Of a DNA stretch of 64,000 nt, positions 28,578 through 36,688 are shown piece by piece. The notes below the pieces were generated by a model. That model was not told where the DNA came from. It saw nothing but the letters and a program-made list of their open reading frames with translations, and ran no database searches. Every line of letters starts with the position of its first letter. Positions within the stretch are counted from its first letter, which is position 1. Origin of the DNA: Bacteroidaceae bacterium (GTDB lineage Bacteria > Bacteroidota > Bacteroidia > Bacteroidales > Bacteroidaceae); the NCBI GenBank assembly GCA_017469525.1, contig JAFUGG010000045.1:1-64000 (forward strand), read 5' to 3'. A program made the translations under genes and the position numbers.

Positions 28578-29597
28578 TTACATCAGGAAGGCGAAGTTGT
28601 TGATGTTCTTCAGAGCGACGCCTGTTCCCTTTGCCACACTGTGCAAGGGGTCTTCGGCAACGTGGAACTCGATGTTTATCTTGTCTGTGAGACGCTTGGC
28701 GAGTCCTCTGAGCAAAGCGCCGCCGCCTGTGAGCCAGATGCCGTTCTTCACGATGTCGGCATAGAGTTCTGGCGGCGTCTCTTCGAGGGCGCTGAGCACA
28801 GCTGTCTCAATCTTCGCGATGGTTTTCTCGAGGCAGTGAGCAATCTCTTGATAGCAGACGGGAACTTCCATGGGAAGTGCCGTGATGCGGTTGGGACCGT
28901 GTACGATATAGTCTTCCGGGGCATCTTCTCCGAGGTCGGTCATTGCTGCGCCGACGTGTATCTTGATGCGTTCTGCCATGCGTTCGCTGACCTTGACGTT
29001 GTGCTGGCGGCTCATGTATTCCTGGATGTCGGCTGTCAGTTCGTCGCCAGCCACGCGCAGGCTCTTGTCGGCCACAATGCCGCCAAGCGATATGACGGCA
29101 ATCTCTGTGCTGCCACCGCCTATGTCAACTATCATGTTGCCTTCTGGTGCGAGCACATCAAGCCCGATGCCGATGGCTGCAGCCATGGGCTCGAAAATGA
29201 GGTAGACCTCTCTGCCGCCTGCATGCTCTGCACTGTCGCGTACGGCACGAAGCTCCACTTCTGTGCTTCCGCTTGGCACGCCGATGACCATCTTCAGTGA
29301 TGGCGAGAAGAGACGATTGCCCGAATGTACCATCTTGATGAGGCCGCGCATCATTTGCTCGCAGGCATTGAAGTCGGCTATCACGCCGTCGCGAAGCGGG
29401 CGGATGGTGCGGATTTCGGGATTGGTCTTTTCGTACATCATCTTGGCCTTGTCGCCTACGGCAATCATGCGCTCCGTGCGGCGGTCAAGGGCAACGACGC
29501 TTGGCTCGTCGACCACTATCTTGCCATCGCAGATGATGATGGTGTTGGCCGTACCGAGGTCCATTGCTATTTCTTTGTTAAGGGAAAACAGATTCAT
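28578..29597 (-). CDS. mreB: Rod-shape-determining actin homologue MreB
   Basis: This 339-aa protein has actin-fold motifs: phosphate 1 MDLGTANTII, phosphate 2 VDIGGGSTEIAVI and adenosine loop LTGGGALLRGL. Its length is typical. It forms membrane-bound filaments that direct elongation. It is the first gene of the five-gene cell-shape operon. Confidence 0.97.
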   Translation of the reverse strand: MNLFSLNKEIAMDLGTANTIIICDGKIVVDEPSVVALDRRTERMIAVGDKAKMMYEKTNPEIRTIRPLRDGVIADFNACEQMMRGLIKMVHSGNRLFSPSLKMVIGVPSGSTEVELRAVRDSAEHAGGREVYLIFEPMAAAIGIGLDVLAPEGNMIVDIGGGSTEIAVISLGGIVADKSLRVAGDELTADIQEYMSRQHNVKVSERMAERIKIHVGAAMTDLGEDAPEDYIVHGPNRITALPMEVPVCYQEIAHCLEKTIAKIETAVLSALEETPPELYADIVKNGIWLTGGGALLRGLAKRLTDKINIEFHVAEDPLHSVAKGTGVALKNINNFAFLM

Positions 29598-29607
29598 CTT
29601 ATTTTGA

Positions 29608-29719
29608 AATTAAGAGTTAAGAGTTAAGAGTTAAGAATTAAGAACGCTGGAATTTTGGGGCACACTTTTGCCGCTCTACTGTCAACCATTCTTAATTCTT
29701 ATTTCTTAAATTTTAATTA
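29608..29719. repeat. Heptad-repeat inverted element between purH and mreB
   Basis: Five tandem heptamers (aattaag/agttaag) at 29608-29642 face an inverted, diverged set (cttaattctt...) at about 29688-29719. Together they can form an AT-rich hairpin around a 45-bp centre. The inverted arm includes the purH stop codon. Confidence 0.7.
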
Positions 29720-30306
29720 GCAAACCAATTGTGAATGGCGGTGTCGTAGTGGCTGCTGACACCGAAGGCCTGAGTGGCGAACCACTTTCGGTCTTCCAGT
29801 TCGCTCTGTGCACCTTGCTTCTTCAGCAAGTCGAGCAGGGGTTGGTACTCAGCCTTTGAGGGGACGATGATGACGTCGCGGAAGTTCTTTGCAGCGGCGC
29901 GGATGAGGCTGATGCCGCCGATGTCAATCTTCTCGATGATGTCAGCCTCGTTTGCTCCTGAGGCCACTGTTGCTTCGAAGGGATAGAGGTCGACGATGAC
30001 GAGGTCGATGTCAGGGATGTCGTATTGCTTCATCTGCTCCTGGTCGCCCTCATTCTCCCTGCGACCGAGGATGCCACCGAACACTTTCGGGTGCAACGTC
30101 TTTACTCTGCCGCCCAGGATGCTGGGATAGGTCGTCACGTCCTCCACCTTCTTGCAGGGGATGCCGAGGCTTTCGATGAATGACTGCGTGCCGCCCGTGG
30201 AGAGCAGCTCAACGCCTTCCTGATGAAGAGTGCGCAATATCTCTTCCAGTCCGTCCTTGTGAAAGACGGAAACCAGTGCGCGCTTTATTTTTCTTGTTTC
30301 GCTCAT
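29713..30306 (-). CDS. purH: IMP cyclohydrolase domain protein (single-domain PurH)
   Basis: This 197-aa protein carries only the N-terminal MGS-like IMP cyclohydrolase domain of PurH (RALVSVFHKDGLEEI, LLSTGGTQ, GGRVKTLHPKVFGGIL, VDLYPFEAT, IDIGGISLIRAAAKN). It converts FAICAR to IMP. Normal PurH is about 510-530 aa and continues into an AICAR formyltransferase domain. Here the frame stops right at the domain boundary (AIHNWFAN), and no remnant is seen downstream. The formyltransferase must be encoded elsewhere or this is a truncated allele. It lies upstream of mreB, as full-length purH does in other Bacteroidales as I recall. Confidence 0.9.
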   Translation of the reverse strand: MSETRKIKRALVSVFHKDGLEEILRTLHQEGVELLSTGGTQSFIESLGIPCKKVEDVTTYPSILGGRVKTLHPKVFGGILGRRENEGDQEQMKQYDIPDIDLVIVDLYPFEATVASGANEADIIEKIDIGGISLIRAAAKNFRDVIIVPSKAEYQPLLDLLKKQGAQSELEDRKWFATQAFGVSSHYDTAIHNWFAN

Positions 30307-30344
30307 AATATGTTGTTTTGTAGAGAGGCTATTTTTTGCGTGTG

Positions 30345-30372
30345 CAAAGTTACAACATTTCTGCGAAACAAA
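30345..30372 (-). promoter_or_regulatory. Likely promoter of purH
   Basis: The minus-strand -7 box TAACTTTG (30352-30345) lies about 40 bp before the ATG. A TTTG is present at 30372-30369 but the spacing is only 16 bp, so the -33 match is imperfect. Confidence 0.5.
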
Positions 30373-30435
30373 CCCTATGTTTTATATACTTTTTTTTGAA
30401 TTATTGTTCAGGTTATCACTTTCGTGTGTACGACA

Positions 30436-31734
30436 TCACAGTTTCCAGGGCTTGCGATAGTCGGGCAGGATGAAGCGGTCAGCCTCTTTGTTGTGGAAAG
30501 TGTGGCGTGCATCGTCGTAGGTCAGCACTTGATGTGTACGGGCTGCTATGTTGCCGATGTGTGCGTACTTGGCACAGAAGCTTCCGTTTGTGATGGGGCA
30601 GGCTGTCTGCATATCGCGCTTTTTCACGCACTCCATGAAGTTGTTGGTGTGGTCCAGGTGGTCGTTGTTCGAGGGTTTCACCGTCTTCGCTTCTGTCTTG
30701 CCGTCCTGCGGGATGACTTCCCATCCCTCGCGGTTGGCGACGAGTGTCCCGTTGGTGCCTTTGAACTCCAGGCCGTAGTTGCGTCCATACGGCCCTGACT
30801 CGATGGCTACGTTCGACCATTGGATGAGGTAGTCGGGAAACTGGTAGGTGACGTTCAGCGTGTCGAATGTCTCGGAAAAGTTCTCGGGGTAGGCATGGTT
30901 GCCTCCTGCCGCGACGACACGCGTGGGCATTCCTTCGACGTTCATGCCCCAGAGGGCCATGTCGAGCAGGTGTACGCCCCAGTCGGTGAGCAGTCCGCCT
31001 CCGTAGTCCCAGAACATTCGCCATGAGCCGTGGAAGCGTGAGGCGTTGAATGTCCGTTTGGGTGCGGGGCCGAGCCACATGTCGAAGTCGATGCCTTCGG
31101 GAACGGGGCTGTCGCTGGCTGGGTTGAGGATGGCGGCATAGGCAAAGTTTGCCCAGACGTTGACGCGTCCGATGTGTCCCAGCTCACCGCTGTCGATGTA
31201 GGCTTTCATTCTGTGCCAGAGGGCAGAGCTCCGCTGTTGCTGTCCCACCTGAACGACGCGTCCGTATCGCCTGGCAGCAGAAACCATCGCATCGCACTCC
31301 CCGATGCTGTTGGCGAGTGGTTTCTCCACGTAGACATCCTTTCCTGCCGAGCAGGCATCGGTTGTTATCTTGCAGTGCCAATGGTCTGGTGTGCCGACGA
31401 CGATGATGTCCACGTCGTCGCGCTCCAGAATACGGCGGTAGTCGCCGTAGAGGGCAGGCCGTCTGCCCCAGTTCTTCTCGGCTTCAGCGGCTCGGCTCTG
31501 GAGGATGCCGCTGTCGATGTCGCAGAGGGCGACGCAGGATGTGCCCGGGTAGCGCATGATGTCTGAGAGGTCGTACCATCCCATTGAGCGGCATCCCACG
31601 AGGGCGACGTTCAGACGGTCGCTTGCTGCCACGTTCTTGGTCGTGGACGCACTGGCATAGAGTGTTCGCGGGATGATGATGCCGGCGGCCAGAGCTGTGG
31701 CCGACTGGCGGAGGAAAGCTCGTCTTGTTGTCAT
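30436..31734 (-). CDS. Tat-exported Gfo/Idh/MocA-family oxidoreductase
   Basis: This 432-aa protein begins with a twin-arginine signal (TTRRAFLRQSATALAAG), so it is exported folded, probably with bound NAD(P). The Rossmann domain (about 38-160) includes LNVALVGCRSMGW and EKPLANSIGECD; the EKP motif is the family hallmark. A C-terminal substrate domain follows. It is downstream of a DUF1080 gene, 22 bp away. This pairing fits a periplasmic oxidation/3-keto-sugar cleavage route as reported for related Bacteroidota clusters. The substrate is not known. Confidence 0.9.
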   Translation of the reverse strand: MTTRRAFLRQSATALAAGIIIPRTLYASASTTKNVAASDRLNVALVGCRSMGWYDLSDIMRYPGTSCVALCDIDSGILQSRAAEAEKNWGRRPALYGDYRRILERDDVDIIVVGTPDHWHCKITTDACSAGKDVYVEKPLANSIGECDAMVSAARRYGRVVQVGQQQRSSALWHRMKAYIDSGELGHIGRVNVWANFAYAAILNPASDSPVPEGIDFDMWLGPAPKRTFNASRFHGSWRMFWDYGGGLLTDWGVHLLDMALWGMNVEGMPTRVVAAGGNHAYPENFSETFDTLNVTYQFPDYLIQWSNVAIESGPYGRNYGLEFKGTNGTLVANREGWEVIPQDGKTEAKTVKPSNNDHLDHTNNFMECVKKRDMQTACPITNGSFCAKYAHIGNIAARTHQVLTYDDARHTFHNKEADRFILPDYRKPWKL

Positions 31735-31756
31735 GTTATCATGGTTTTAGGTTGAA

Positions 31757-32533
31757 TTACAGCGGTCTTATCCAGATGTTTCTGAAGCTGATGGGCTGGC
31801 TCGGGTCTCCGTGCGACTGCAGACGGATGGGGCCGTCGCCGTGCTTTACGGTCCGGGGGAAGCCGATGTACTCGGTGGTGCCTTGTATCTCGGTGTGGTT
31901 CTGGATGACGATGCCGTTCTGTATGACGGTCACGAACGGACGGTAGAGGTAGGTGCCGTCTTCCTTGAAGATGGGAGCTGTGTAGATGATGTCGTAGACG
32001 TTCCATTCGCCCGGGGCCCGCATGGCGTTGGCCAGGGGCGGCGTCTGCTTGTAGATGCTTCCCGTCATGCCGTTCACGTAGGTCTCGTTGCCGTAGCAGT
32101 CGAGGATTTGTACCTCGTACATGTCCTGCAGGAACACACCGCTGTTGCCTCGGGCCTGGCTTTCTCCGGTGATGCCTTTGGGCACGCACCACTCCAGATG
32201 AAGTTGGAAGCTGCCGAACTTCTGGCGCGTCAGGATGTCTCCTTTTGACTTGTCGACGGTCATGACGCCGCCTTTGACGGTCCATTCCGCTTTTCCTCCG
32301 TCGGCATTCGTCCATGCCGAGAGGTCTTTTCCGTCGAAGAGGACGATGGCGTCGCTGGGAGCGCCGGCCTGCTTGATGTCGCCCGGAGCGACAACCTTCG
32401 GCTGTGGTGTCCAGTACTCCGACATTCCGGGGCGCATGGGTTCGGGCTGCGGATAGTCTTTCTTCTCTTGTGCCTGTGCCGAAAGGAGGCAGGCGAAGGC
32501 GGCAGCCTGTGCCGTCAGAAACAGTCTTTTCAT
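31757..32533 (-). CDS. Secreted DUF1080 (3-keto-disaccharide hydrolase-like) protein
   Basis: This 258-aa protein has a signal peptide (1-21, AAAFACLLSAQAQ). A DUF1080 concanavalin-like domain (about 55-258) shows IVLFDGKDLSAW, GDILTRQKFGSFQLHLEW, GNSGVFLQDMYEVQILD and ISFRNIWIR. Members cleave 3-keto-glycosides, and the adjacent exported Gfo/Idh oxidoreductase could make the keto sugar or reduce the product. First gene of a two-gene operon. Confidence 0.88.
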   Translation of the reverse strand: MKRLFLTAQAAAFACLLSAQAQEKKDYPQPEPMRPGMSEYWTPQPKVVAPGDIKQAGAPSDAIVLFDGKDLSAWTNADGGKAEWTVKGGVMTVDKSKGDILTRQKFGSFQLHLEWCVPKGITGESQARGNSGVFLQDMYEVQILDCYGNETYVNGMTGSIYKQTPPLANAMRAPGEWNVYDIIYTAPIFKEDGTYLYRPFVTVIQNGIVIQNHTEIQGTTEYIGFPRTVKHGDGPIRLQSHGDPSQPISFRNIWIRPL

Positions 32534-32539
32534 AGCTTA

Positions 32540-32655
32540 GTAGTTTGGTTGTTTGGTTGTTTAGTTGTTGGTTGTTTGGTCGTTTGGGAAAGTAACCGTC
32601 GGCTGCTTGGTAATTATACCTAAACGCCTAAACGACCAATCTCCCAAACGACCCA
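32540..32655. repeat. Repeat-rich hairpin upstream of the DUF1080 gene
   Basis: About five imperfect 7-8-bp copies of tttggttg (32546-32590) face inverted copies; for example gtcgtttggga pairs with tcccaaacgac. The element lies in the presumed 5' UTR of the DUF1080 operon. A possible minus-strand -7 box TATTTTTG is at 32672-32665. A second heptad tract (aaaagtg, about four copies) is at 32685-32712. Confidence 0.55.
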
Positions 32656-32787
32656 TTCGCCTTGCAAAAATACGAAAAAAAGTGCAAAGTGAAAAGTGAA
32701 AAGTGAAAAATGAGGGAGTTGCGAGCAGAAAATACAGGAAATGCCTTGATGTCCGTGCCTTTGGGAGTCGGCCGAGCACTTGTTTGT

Positions 32788-33190
32788 CAATTTGTCAGGA
32801 AAACCATGGGATTTGCTTACATCTTGAATTTCTCCGGTCGCCTGAGAATGCGACGAAAATGCTCGCCTCGTACCTAGGTACGGGACGACGGGAATAAATG
32901 TTAAAAACCTAACCCATTGAGGCTGTGCAACATGCAAAATACCTCAGCTGAAAAAGGCTGTCAAAACATCCGATTTTGTGCATAAAAGTGGCAATTTCGA
33001 CCCATTTTGAGGGGCGAATCGACGCGTCAAAATGCCCGGAGGGACGCGTCGCGTTTGCAAACTTCACGTGTGAACTTCCCCGACTTCTCTGGAGAAGTCA
33101 GGAAAATCCTCCTTTTGAGTCGGTTTTCGAGACACGATTTTGTCTATTTTGCCAAGTTTTGCATCCAAAACCGAAATAGCAAAATGTAAG
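32788..33190. repeat. Dispersed 0.4-kb intergenic element, copy A
   Basis: The left part (tttgtcagg, tttgcttacatc, ctgagaatg, cgaaaat) and the right part (ctattttgc, gaaatagcaaa, tgtaa) recur in the same order at 49638-50040. In both copies the distance from tttgcttac to gaaatagc is exactly 361 bp. No coding capacity is evident. The right half of this copy contains a 22-bp-period palindrome array. Confidence 0.7.
32999..33106. repeat. 22-bp-period palindromes inside copy A
   Basis: Palindromic cores gacgcgtc (33021), gacgcgtc (33043), cacgtgtg (33065) and tctctggaga (about 33086) recur every 22 bp. The flanks are diverged, so only spacing and palindromicity are kept. Confidence 0.65.
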
Positions 33191-33244
33191 CGAAACGAGC
33201 AAAAAGCTTACATTATTCGTTTTCTGCCTTTCGCCTTCCTGCCT

Positions 33245-34318
33245 TTAGAGCCAACCCTCTTCCTTGTACCAGCGGATGCTTTCTGCCACGCCCCTTTCGA
33301 GGCCCCATTGCGGCTCGTAGCCGAAGTCGTCGATGGCCGGAGCGATGTCGCATTGCCAGTTGCGCTGCGAGAGGATGTTATATTTGTCGTCGTTCAAGGC
33401 GTTCATCTTGCCCGTCAGTTTGCTGATTCTCCCACTCACCCAGCAAATGGTGCGCAGGATGCAGAGGGGCAGTTTCAGATGCAGTACCCAGGGACCTCCG
33501 AGATGCTGCTGTACGAGGTCGCTGTAGCTGCGGCTGTTGTAGATTTTCCCATCGCTGAGGAAGTAGGCCTTCCCCTCCGCTTTTGCCGACTCCATACTCT
33601 TGAAGACGGCCTGAACGACGTCCTGGACATAGACGAACGTTATCTCCTGCGGGGTCAGACCAGCCGCCACGTCGATGTGCTGCTTGATGCTCTGCGCCAT
33701 GAGGAAGTAGTCGCGTTCGCGCGGACCATAGACGCCCGTCGGTCGCAGGATGGTGTAGGGGAAGTCCCTTTGTTCCGTGAGGTAGTGCTCTGCAGCCAGT
33801 TTGCTCCGTCCGTAGGCAGTGTTTGGCTGCGGCTTGTCAGTCAAAAGAATGGGTTCGTAAACCCACGGATTGTCCTCCGAAGGTTTGCGGACGGGCTTCT
33901 CCTTGATGGCTCCGAAGATGCTGAGGCTGCTCAGGAAGACGAAGCGGCGAGGCACCATGTCCGCAGCACGCAAGGCATCGATGAGGTTCTTTGTGCCCTC
34001 GGTGTTCGTGCGGAAAAAGTCCTCGGTGTGCAGGCACTTTGTAGCTCCCGCTGCATGCACGACGAAGTCCCAGCCGCGGCCGCCCATCTCCTCCTTGTAG
34101 GCGAGCAGCTGGTCGTGCAGCTTCGTGGCGTTCTGCATGTCGAACTGTGCAAAGCGGATGCGCTCGTCCTGCAGATATTTGCGGCTCGATGTGCCCCGGA
34201 CGCCTGCCCAGACTTCGAAGCCTCGCCTCAAGGCTTCCTCTACGATGAAACTACCAATGAAGCCGCTGGCTCCGGTCACAAGTAAACTGTAATTCATAAT
34301 TCGCAATTCATAATTCAT
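33245..34318 (-). CDS. NAD-dependent epimerase/dehydratase (extended SDR)
   Basis: This protein has up to 357 aa. The Rossmann motif TGASGFIGSF is at the N-terminus, the catalytic YxxxK is YGRSKLAAE near residue 170, and VYGPRERDY is the family's later motif. It acts on a nucleotide sugar or similar substrate, which is unspecified. The first codons lie in a heptad repeat (aattatg units); ATGs at 34318 and 34297 are both possible, the latter giving MNYSLLVTGASG, which looks more like the family. It overlaps the helicase stop codon if the first ATG is used. Confidence 0.88.
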   Translation of the reverse strand: MNYELRIMNYSLLVTGASGFIGSFIVEEALRRGFEVWAGVRGTSSRKYLQDERIRFAQFDMQNATKLHDQLLAYKEEMGGRGWDFVVHAAGATKCLHTEDFFRTNTEGTKNLIDALRAADMVPRRFVFLSSLSIFGAIKEKPVRKPSEDNPWVYEPILLTDKPQPNTAYGRSKLAAEHYLTEQRDFPYTILRPTGVYGPRERDYFLMAQSIKQHIDVAAGLTPQEITFVYVQDVVQAVFKSMESAKAEGKAYFLSDGKIYNSRSYSDLVQQHLGGPWVLHLKLPLCILRTICWVSGRISKLTGKMNALNDDKYNILSQRNWQCDIAPAIDDFGYEPQWGLERGVAESIRWYKEEGWL

Positions 34319-34325
34319 AATTGTT
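34291..34325. repeat. Heptad repeat spanning a stop/start junction
   Basis: Five tandem heptamers (aattcat, aattcgc, aattcat, aattcat, aattgtt on the plus strand) encode the last residues and stop of the helicase and the alternative start codons of the epimerase. Confidence 0.85.
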
Positions 34326-36587
34326 TCCCTCCTTCCCTTTAGGGGAGGAGTCGGAGGTGAGGCTCAGTATCTGATTGATGGCTTCTGCCAGCTGTCTGGT
34401 CTTCTCGGGCGACTGAAGGATGTCGCGCAGGGACGTGAGAAAAAGCTTGACCCCCTCTGAATCTCCCCGAGGGGAGACTTCCTTAGCGAGAAGTTCGGCT
34501 GTGTCCTCCCCCTGCAAGGGAGAGTTAGAGAGGGGGCTGGTGAATGCTGGTGCGAGGCTTTCCATGAAGTTCTTGAAACGGTCCTCACTGAGGAAGATGG
34601 TGTCGTCGCCGCCATCGAGGGCGCCTTCGAAGAGCGAACGCTTGAAGCGCAGTCGCTCTATCATGCTCTCTTCGATGGAACCTTTCGACACAAGGCTCAG
34701 CACCTGCACCGGCATCTCTTGTCCTATGCGATAGATGCGGCCCACACGTTGCTCCAGCACAGCCGGGTTCCAGGGCAGGTCGAGATTGATGAGGATGCTG
34801 GCAACCTGCAGGTTGAGACCCGTGGAACCTGTGTCCGTGGAGAGGAAGATGCGGCAGTCGGCGTCGTTCTGGAAGCGATTGATGAGCTCGTCGCGCTTCT
34901 TTGCAGGCACGTCTCCATGCAGGAACTCGTAACGGATGCCGCGAGCGTCAAGCTCCGTCGCCACGAGTCGGGCCATGCGTTCCCATTCGCTGAAGACGAC
35001 TATCTTGGCCTCGCTCCCCTCCAAGGCATCGCAGAGGATGTTCATCACCTCGCTGACCTTCACATCGTGACGGCTCTCTTGGTTCTGGTCGATAACGAAG
35101 GTGCTGTCGGCCAGCATGCGCATCTGTCCGAGCATGAGCAGCAGTCGGCGTCGCTCTTCTTCGCTGAGGCTACCCGTCCGCTGCCATTTGCTTGCCAGGC
35201 GAGCCACCGCTCCTCGCAGCTCCTCGTGCCGACTGGTTTGTTCCGGCGTCATGGGAACGAGCAGGAATTGATCCGTTCGCTTCGGCAGTTGCAACTGCAC
35301 GCTCTGCTTCGTGCGGCGTATGAGCGTGTCCTTCAGCTTGTCGCGTATGTCGCCAAGGTTCTTGTAGCCAATGGCCTTGCCGCTGGTATCGGTGACGATG
35401 TGGTCGTATCGGAAACGATAGAGCGGTGCGAGGCAGTATGGGTCGGCAAGTTGCACGATGGAGACCAACTCGTCAAGTTTGTTCTCGAGCGGCGTGCCGG
35501 AAAGCAGTACGCTATAGTGGGAGTCGATGCGGCGCACGGCTTGTGCCAACTGCGTGTGCCAGTTCTTCAGTCGCTGCACTTCGTCCATGATGAGCAAGTC
35601 CGTGGCAATGCGGCTGAGCGACTTGATGTCGTTGGCCAGCGACTGGTAGGAGACAATCTTGTAGGGAGCGGAGGCTTTGTAGAGCTCGAGCCTTCGGGAG
35701 GCATAACCCTCGATGATGAGAGCCTCGCGTCCTTTCGTCCAACGTTCAATCTCCCCTTTCCACTGGTACTTCAGCGAGTTGGGACAGACGATGAGCACAC
35801 TCTCGGCCATCTTCTCGCGCAGGTAAATCTCGGCACAGCAGATGGCTTGCACCGTCTTGCCCAGTCCCATCTCGTCGGCAATGATGGCCTTGCCTGCCTT
35901 GATGGCAAAGCGGACGCCCTCCTTCTGATAAGGATAGAGCTTCATCGTGAGCAGCGCATCGAGCGTCTCGTCCGTATAGGTTTGCTCCACAAGCTCAGCC
36001 CTCTGCAGGCGTTCGCGCTGACTGATGACCTCCTCGAGCGCGTCTGGATAGCACCGGAACAGAGGGTCGATGGCGCGTGCCTTCTCCAGAAATGTGTCGA
36101 AGCGTGTGTAGGCCTCGGGACGAAGGACGTATGCCTGGTCGAAGTAATCCGCAGCCAGGGCAGCCATCTCCTGTCTGTACTTCTGTCCGAGCCTCAGGCG
36201 TATGCTCCGCTCGCCGTGGTAGTCTATATATATAGATGTGTAGTCTGGCGTCTCGTCTAGCACCGTTTTGCCCTGTGCCTGCAGCCACAGCTTGACGCCC
36301 TCCACGTGCTTGCAGGTGCCGAGGCCTGACGTGCGGAAGTCGGGACAGGAACAGTAGTTCCAAGGACTGTAGGCACCTCGGTAGATGACCTTGTACTGGC
36401 TGCGTGTCTTCGGGTTACGCACTTGATACTCTCCAGGACTGAATAGCGGCCCGAGTTCGCTGATGACGAACCGTTCGCGCTGTGCCTGTTGCCTGCGCAG
36501 CGCCACTTGCCACTCCTCGAGCCCCATCTCGGCAGGCTTCACCGTGTTGCTCAACCTGCGCTCTGTGCTGATGTTTGATGTTTCCAT
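34308..36587 (-). CDS. SNF2-family helicase with N-terminal SWIM zinc finger
   Basis: This 759-aa protein has a SWIM motif (CSCPDFRTSGLGTCKHVEG, about 78-97; CxC...CxH) preceding the SNF2 motor. Motor motifs are ADEMGLGKTVQAI (Walker A), IMDEVQRLKNW (Walker B, DEVQ), LSGTPLENK, STDTGSTGLNLQ and EQRVGRIYRIGQ. It likely translocates on DNA and remodels protein-DNA complexes in repair or transcription. The C-terminal part (about 680-759) contains two palindromic-element insertions, and its end is set by an element plus a heptad repeat. It diverges from the ligase fusion gene at 36689. Confidence 0.93.
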   Translation of the reverse strand: METSNISTERRLSNTVKPAEMGLEEWQVALRRQQAQRERFVISELGPLFSPGEYQVRNPKTRSQYKVIYRGAYSPWNYCSCPDFRTSGLGTCKHVEGVKLWLQAQGKTVLDETPDYTSIYIDYHGERSIRLRLGQKYRQEMAALAADYFDQAYVLRPEAYTRFDTFLEKARAIDPLFRCYPDALEEVISQRERLQRAELVEQTYTDETLDALLTMKLYPYQKEGVRFAIKAGKAIIADEMGLGKTVQAICCAEIYLREKMAESVLIVCPNSLKYQWKGEIERWTKGREALIIEGYASRRLELYKASAPYKIVSYQSLANDIKSLSRIATDLLIMDEVQRLKNWHTQLAQAVRRIDSHYSVLLSGTPLENKLDELVSIVQLADPYCLAPLYRFRYDHIVTDTSGKAIGYKNLGDIRDKLKDTLIRRTKQSVQLQLPKRTDQFLLVPMTPEQTSRHEELRGAVARLASKWQRTGSLSEEERRRLLLMLGQMRMLADSTFVIDQNQESRHDVKVSEVMNILCDALEGSEAKIVVFSEWERMARLVATELDARGIRYEFLHGDVPAKKRDELINRFQNDADCRIFLSTDTGSTGLNLQVASILINLDLPWNPAVLEQRVGRIYRIGQEMPVQVLSLVSKGSIEESMIERLRFKRSLFEGALDGGDDTIFLSEDRFKNFMESLAPAFTSPLSNSPLQGEDTAELLAKEVSPRGDSEGVKLFLTSLRDILQSPEKTRQLAEAINQILSLTSDSSPKGKEGNNYEL
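34326..34365. repeat. Palindromic element at the helicase C-terminus
   Basis: The hairpin ctccttcccctt/aggggaggag with tail tcggaggtgaggc encodes SLTSDSSPKGKEG on the minus strand, next to the stop codon. Its tail matches the elements in the GT4 and ThiD-AraC genes. Confidence 0.75.
34449..34540. repeat. Palindromic element inside the helicase gene
   Basis: The outer ends ccccctctgaatctcccc and gagagttagagaggggg are roughly complementary, and inner hairpins (ctccccgaggggag, ctccccctgcaagggag) are clear. It encodes helicase residues about 683-713, including SPLSNSPLQGE and EVSPRGDSEG. Confidence 0.75.
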
Positions 36588-36601
36588 ACGCTTCTTTTCG
36601 G

Positions 36602-36661
36602 CAAAGGTACGAAATAAATTTGGATTAAGGATTAGCGTTTAGATAAATTTTCGTACCTTTG
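36602..36661. promoter_or_regulatory. Divergent -7 boxes between the helicase and ligase genes
   Basis: The minus-strand box TACCTTTG (36609-36602) serves the helicase. The plus-strand box TACCTTTG (36654-36661) serves the ligase fusion. Neither has a consensus TTTG at 19-21 bp. The plus box makes an ATG at 36659 impossible as a start and supports ATG 36689. Confidence 0.6.
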
Positions 36662-36688
36662 CAGCGGATTAATATAATAAGGTATATT

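Noticed and set aside
33140..34285. 381-codon plus-strand frame
   Set aside because: Antisense to the NAD-dependent epimerase, which has TGASGFIG and YxxxK motifs.
34719..36260. 513-codon open frame on the plus strand
   Set aside because: It is the antisense shadow of the SNF2 helicase, which has all motor motifs; the plus-strand translation shows no recognisable domain.
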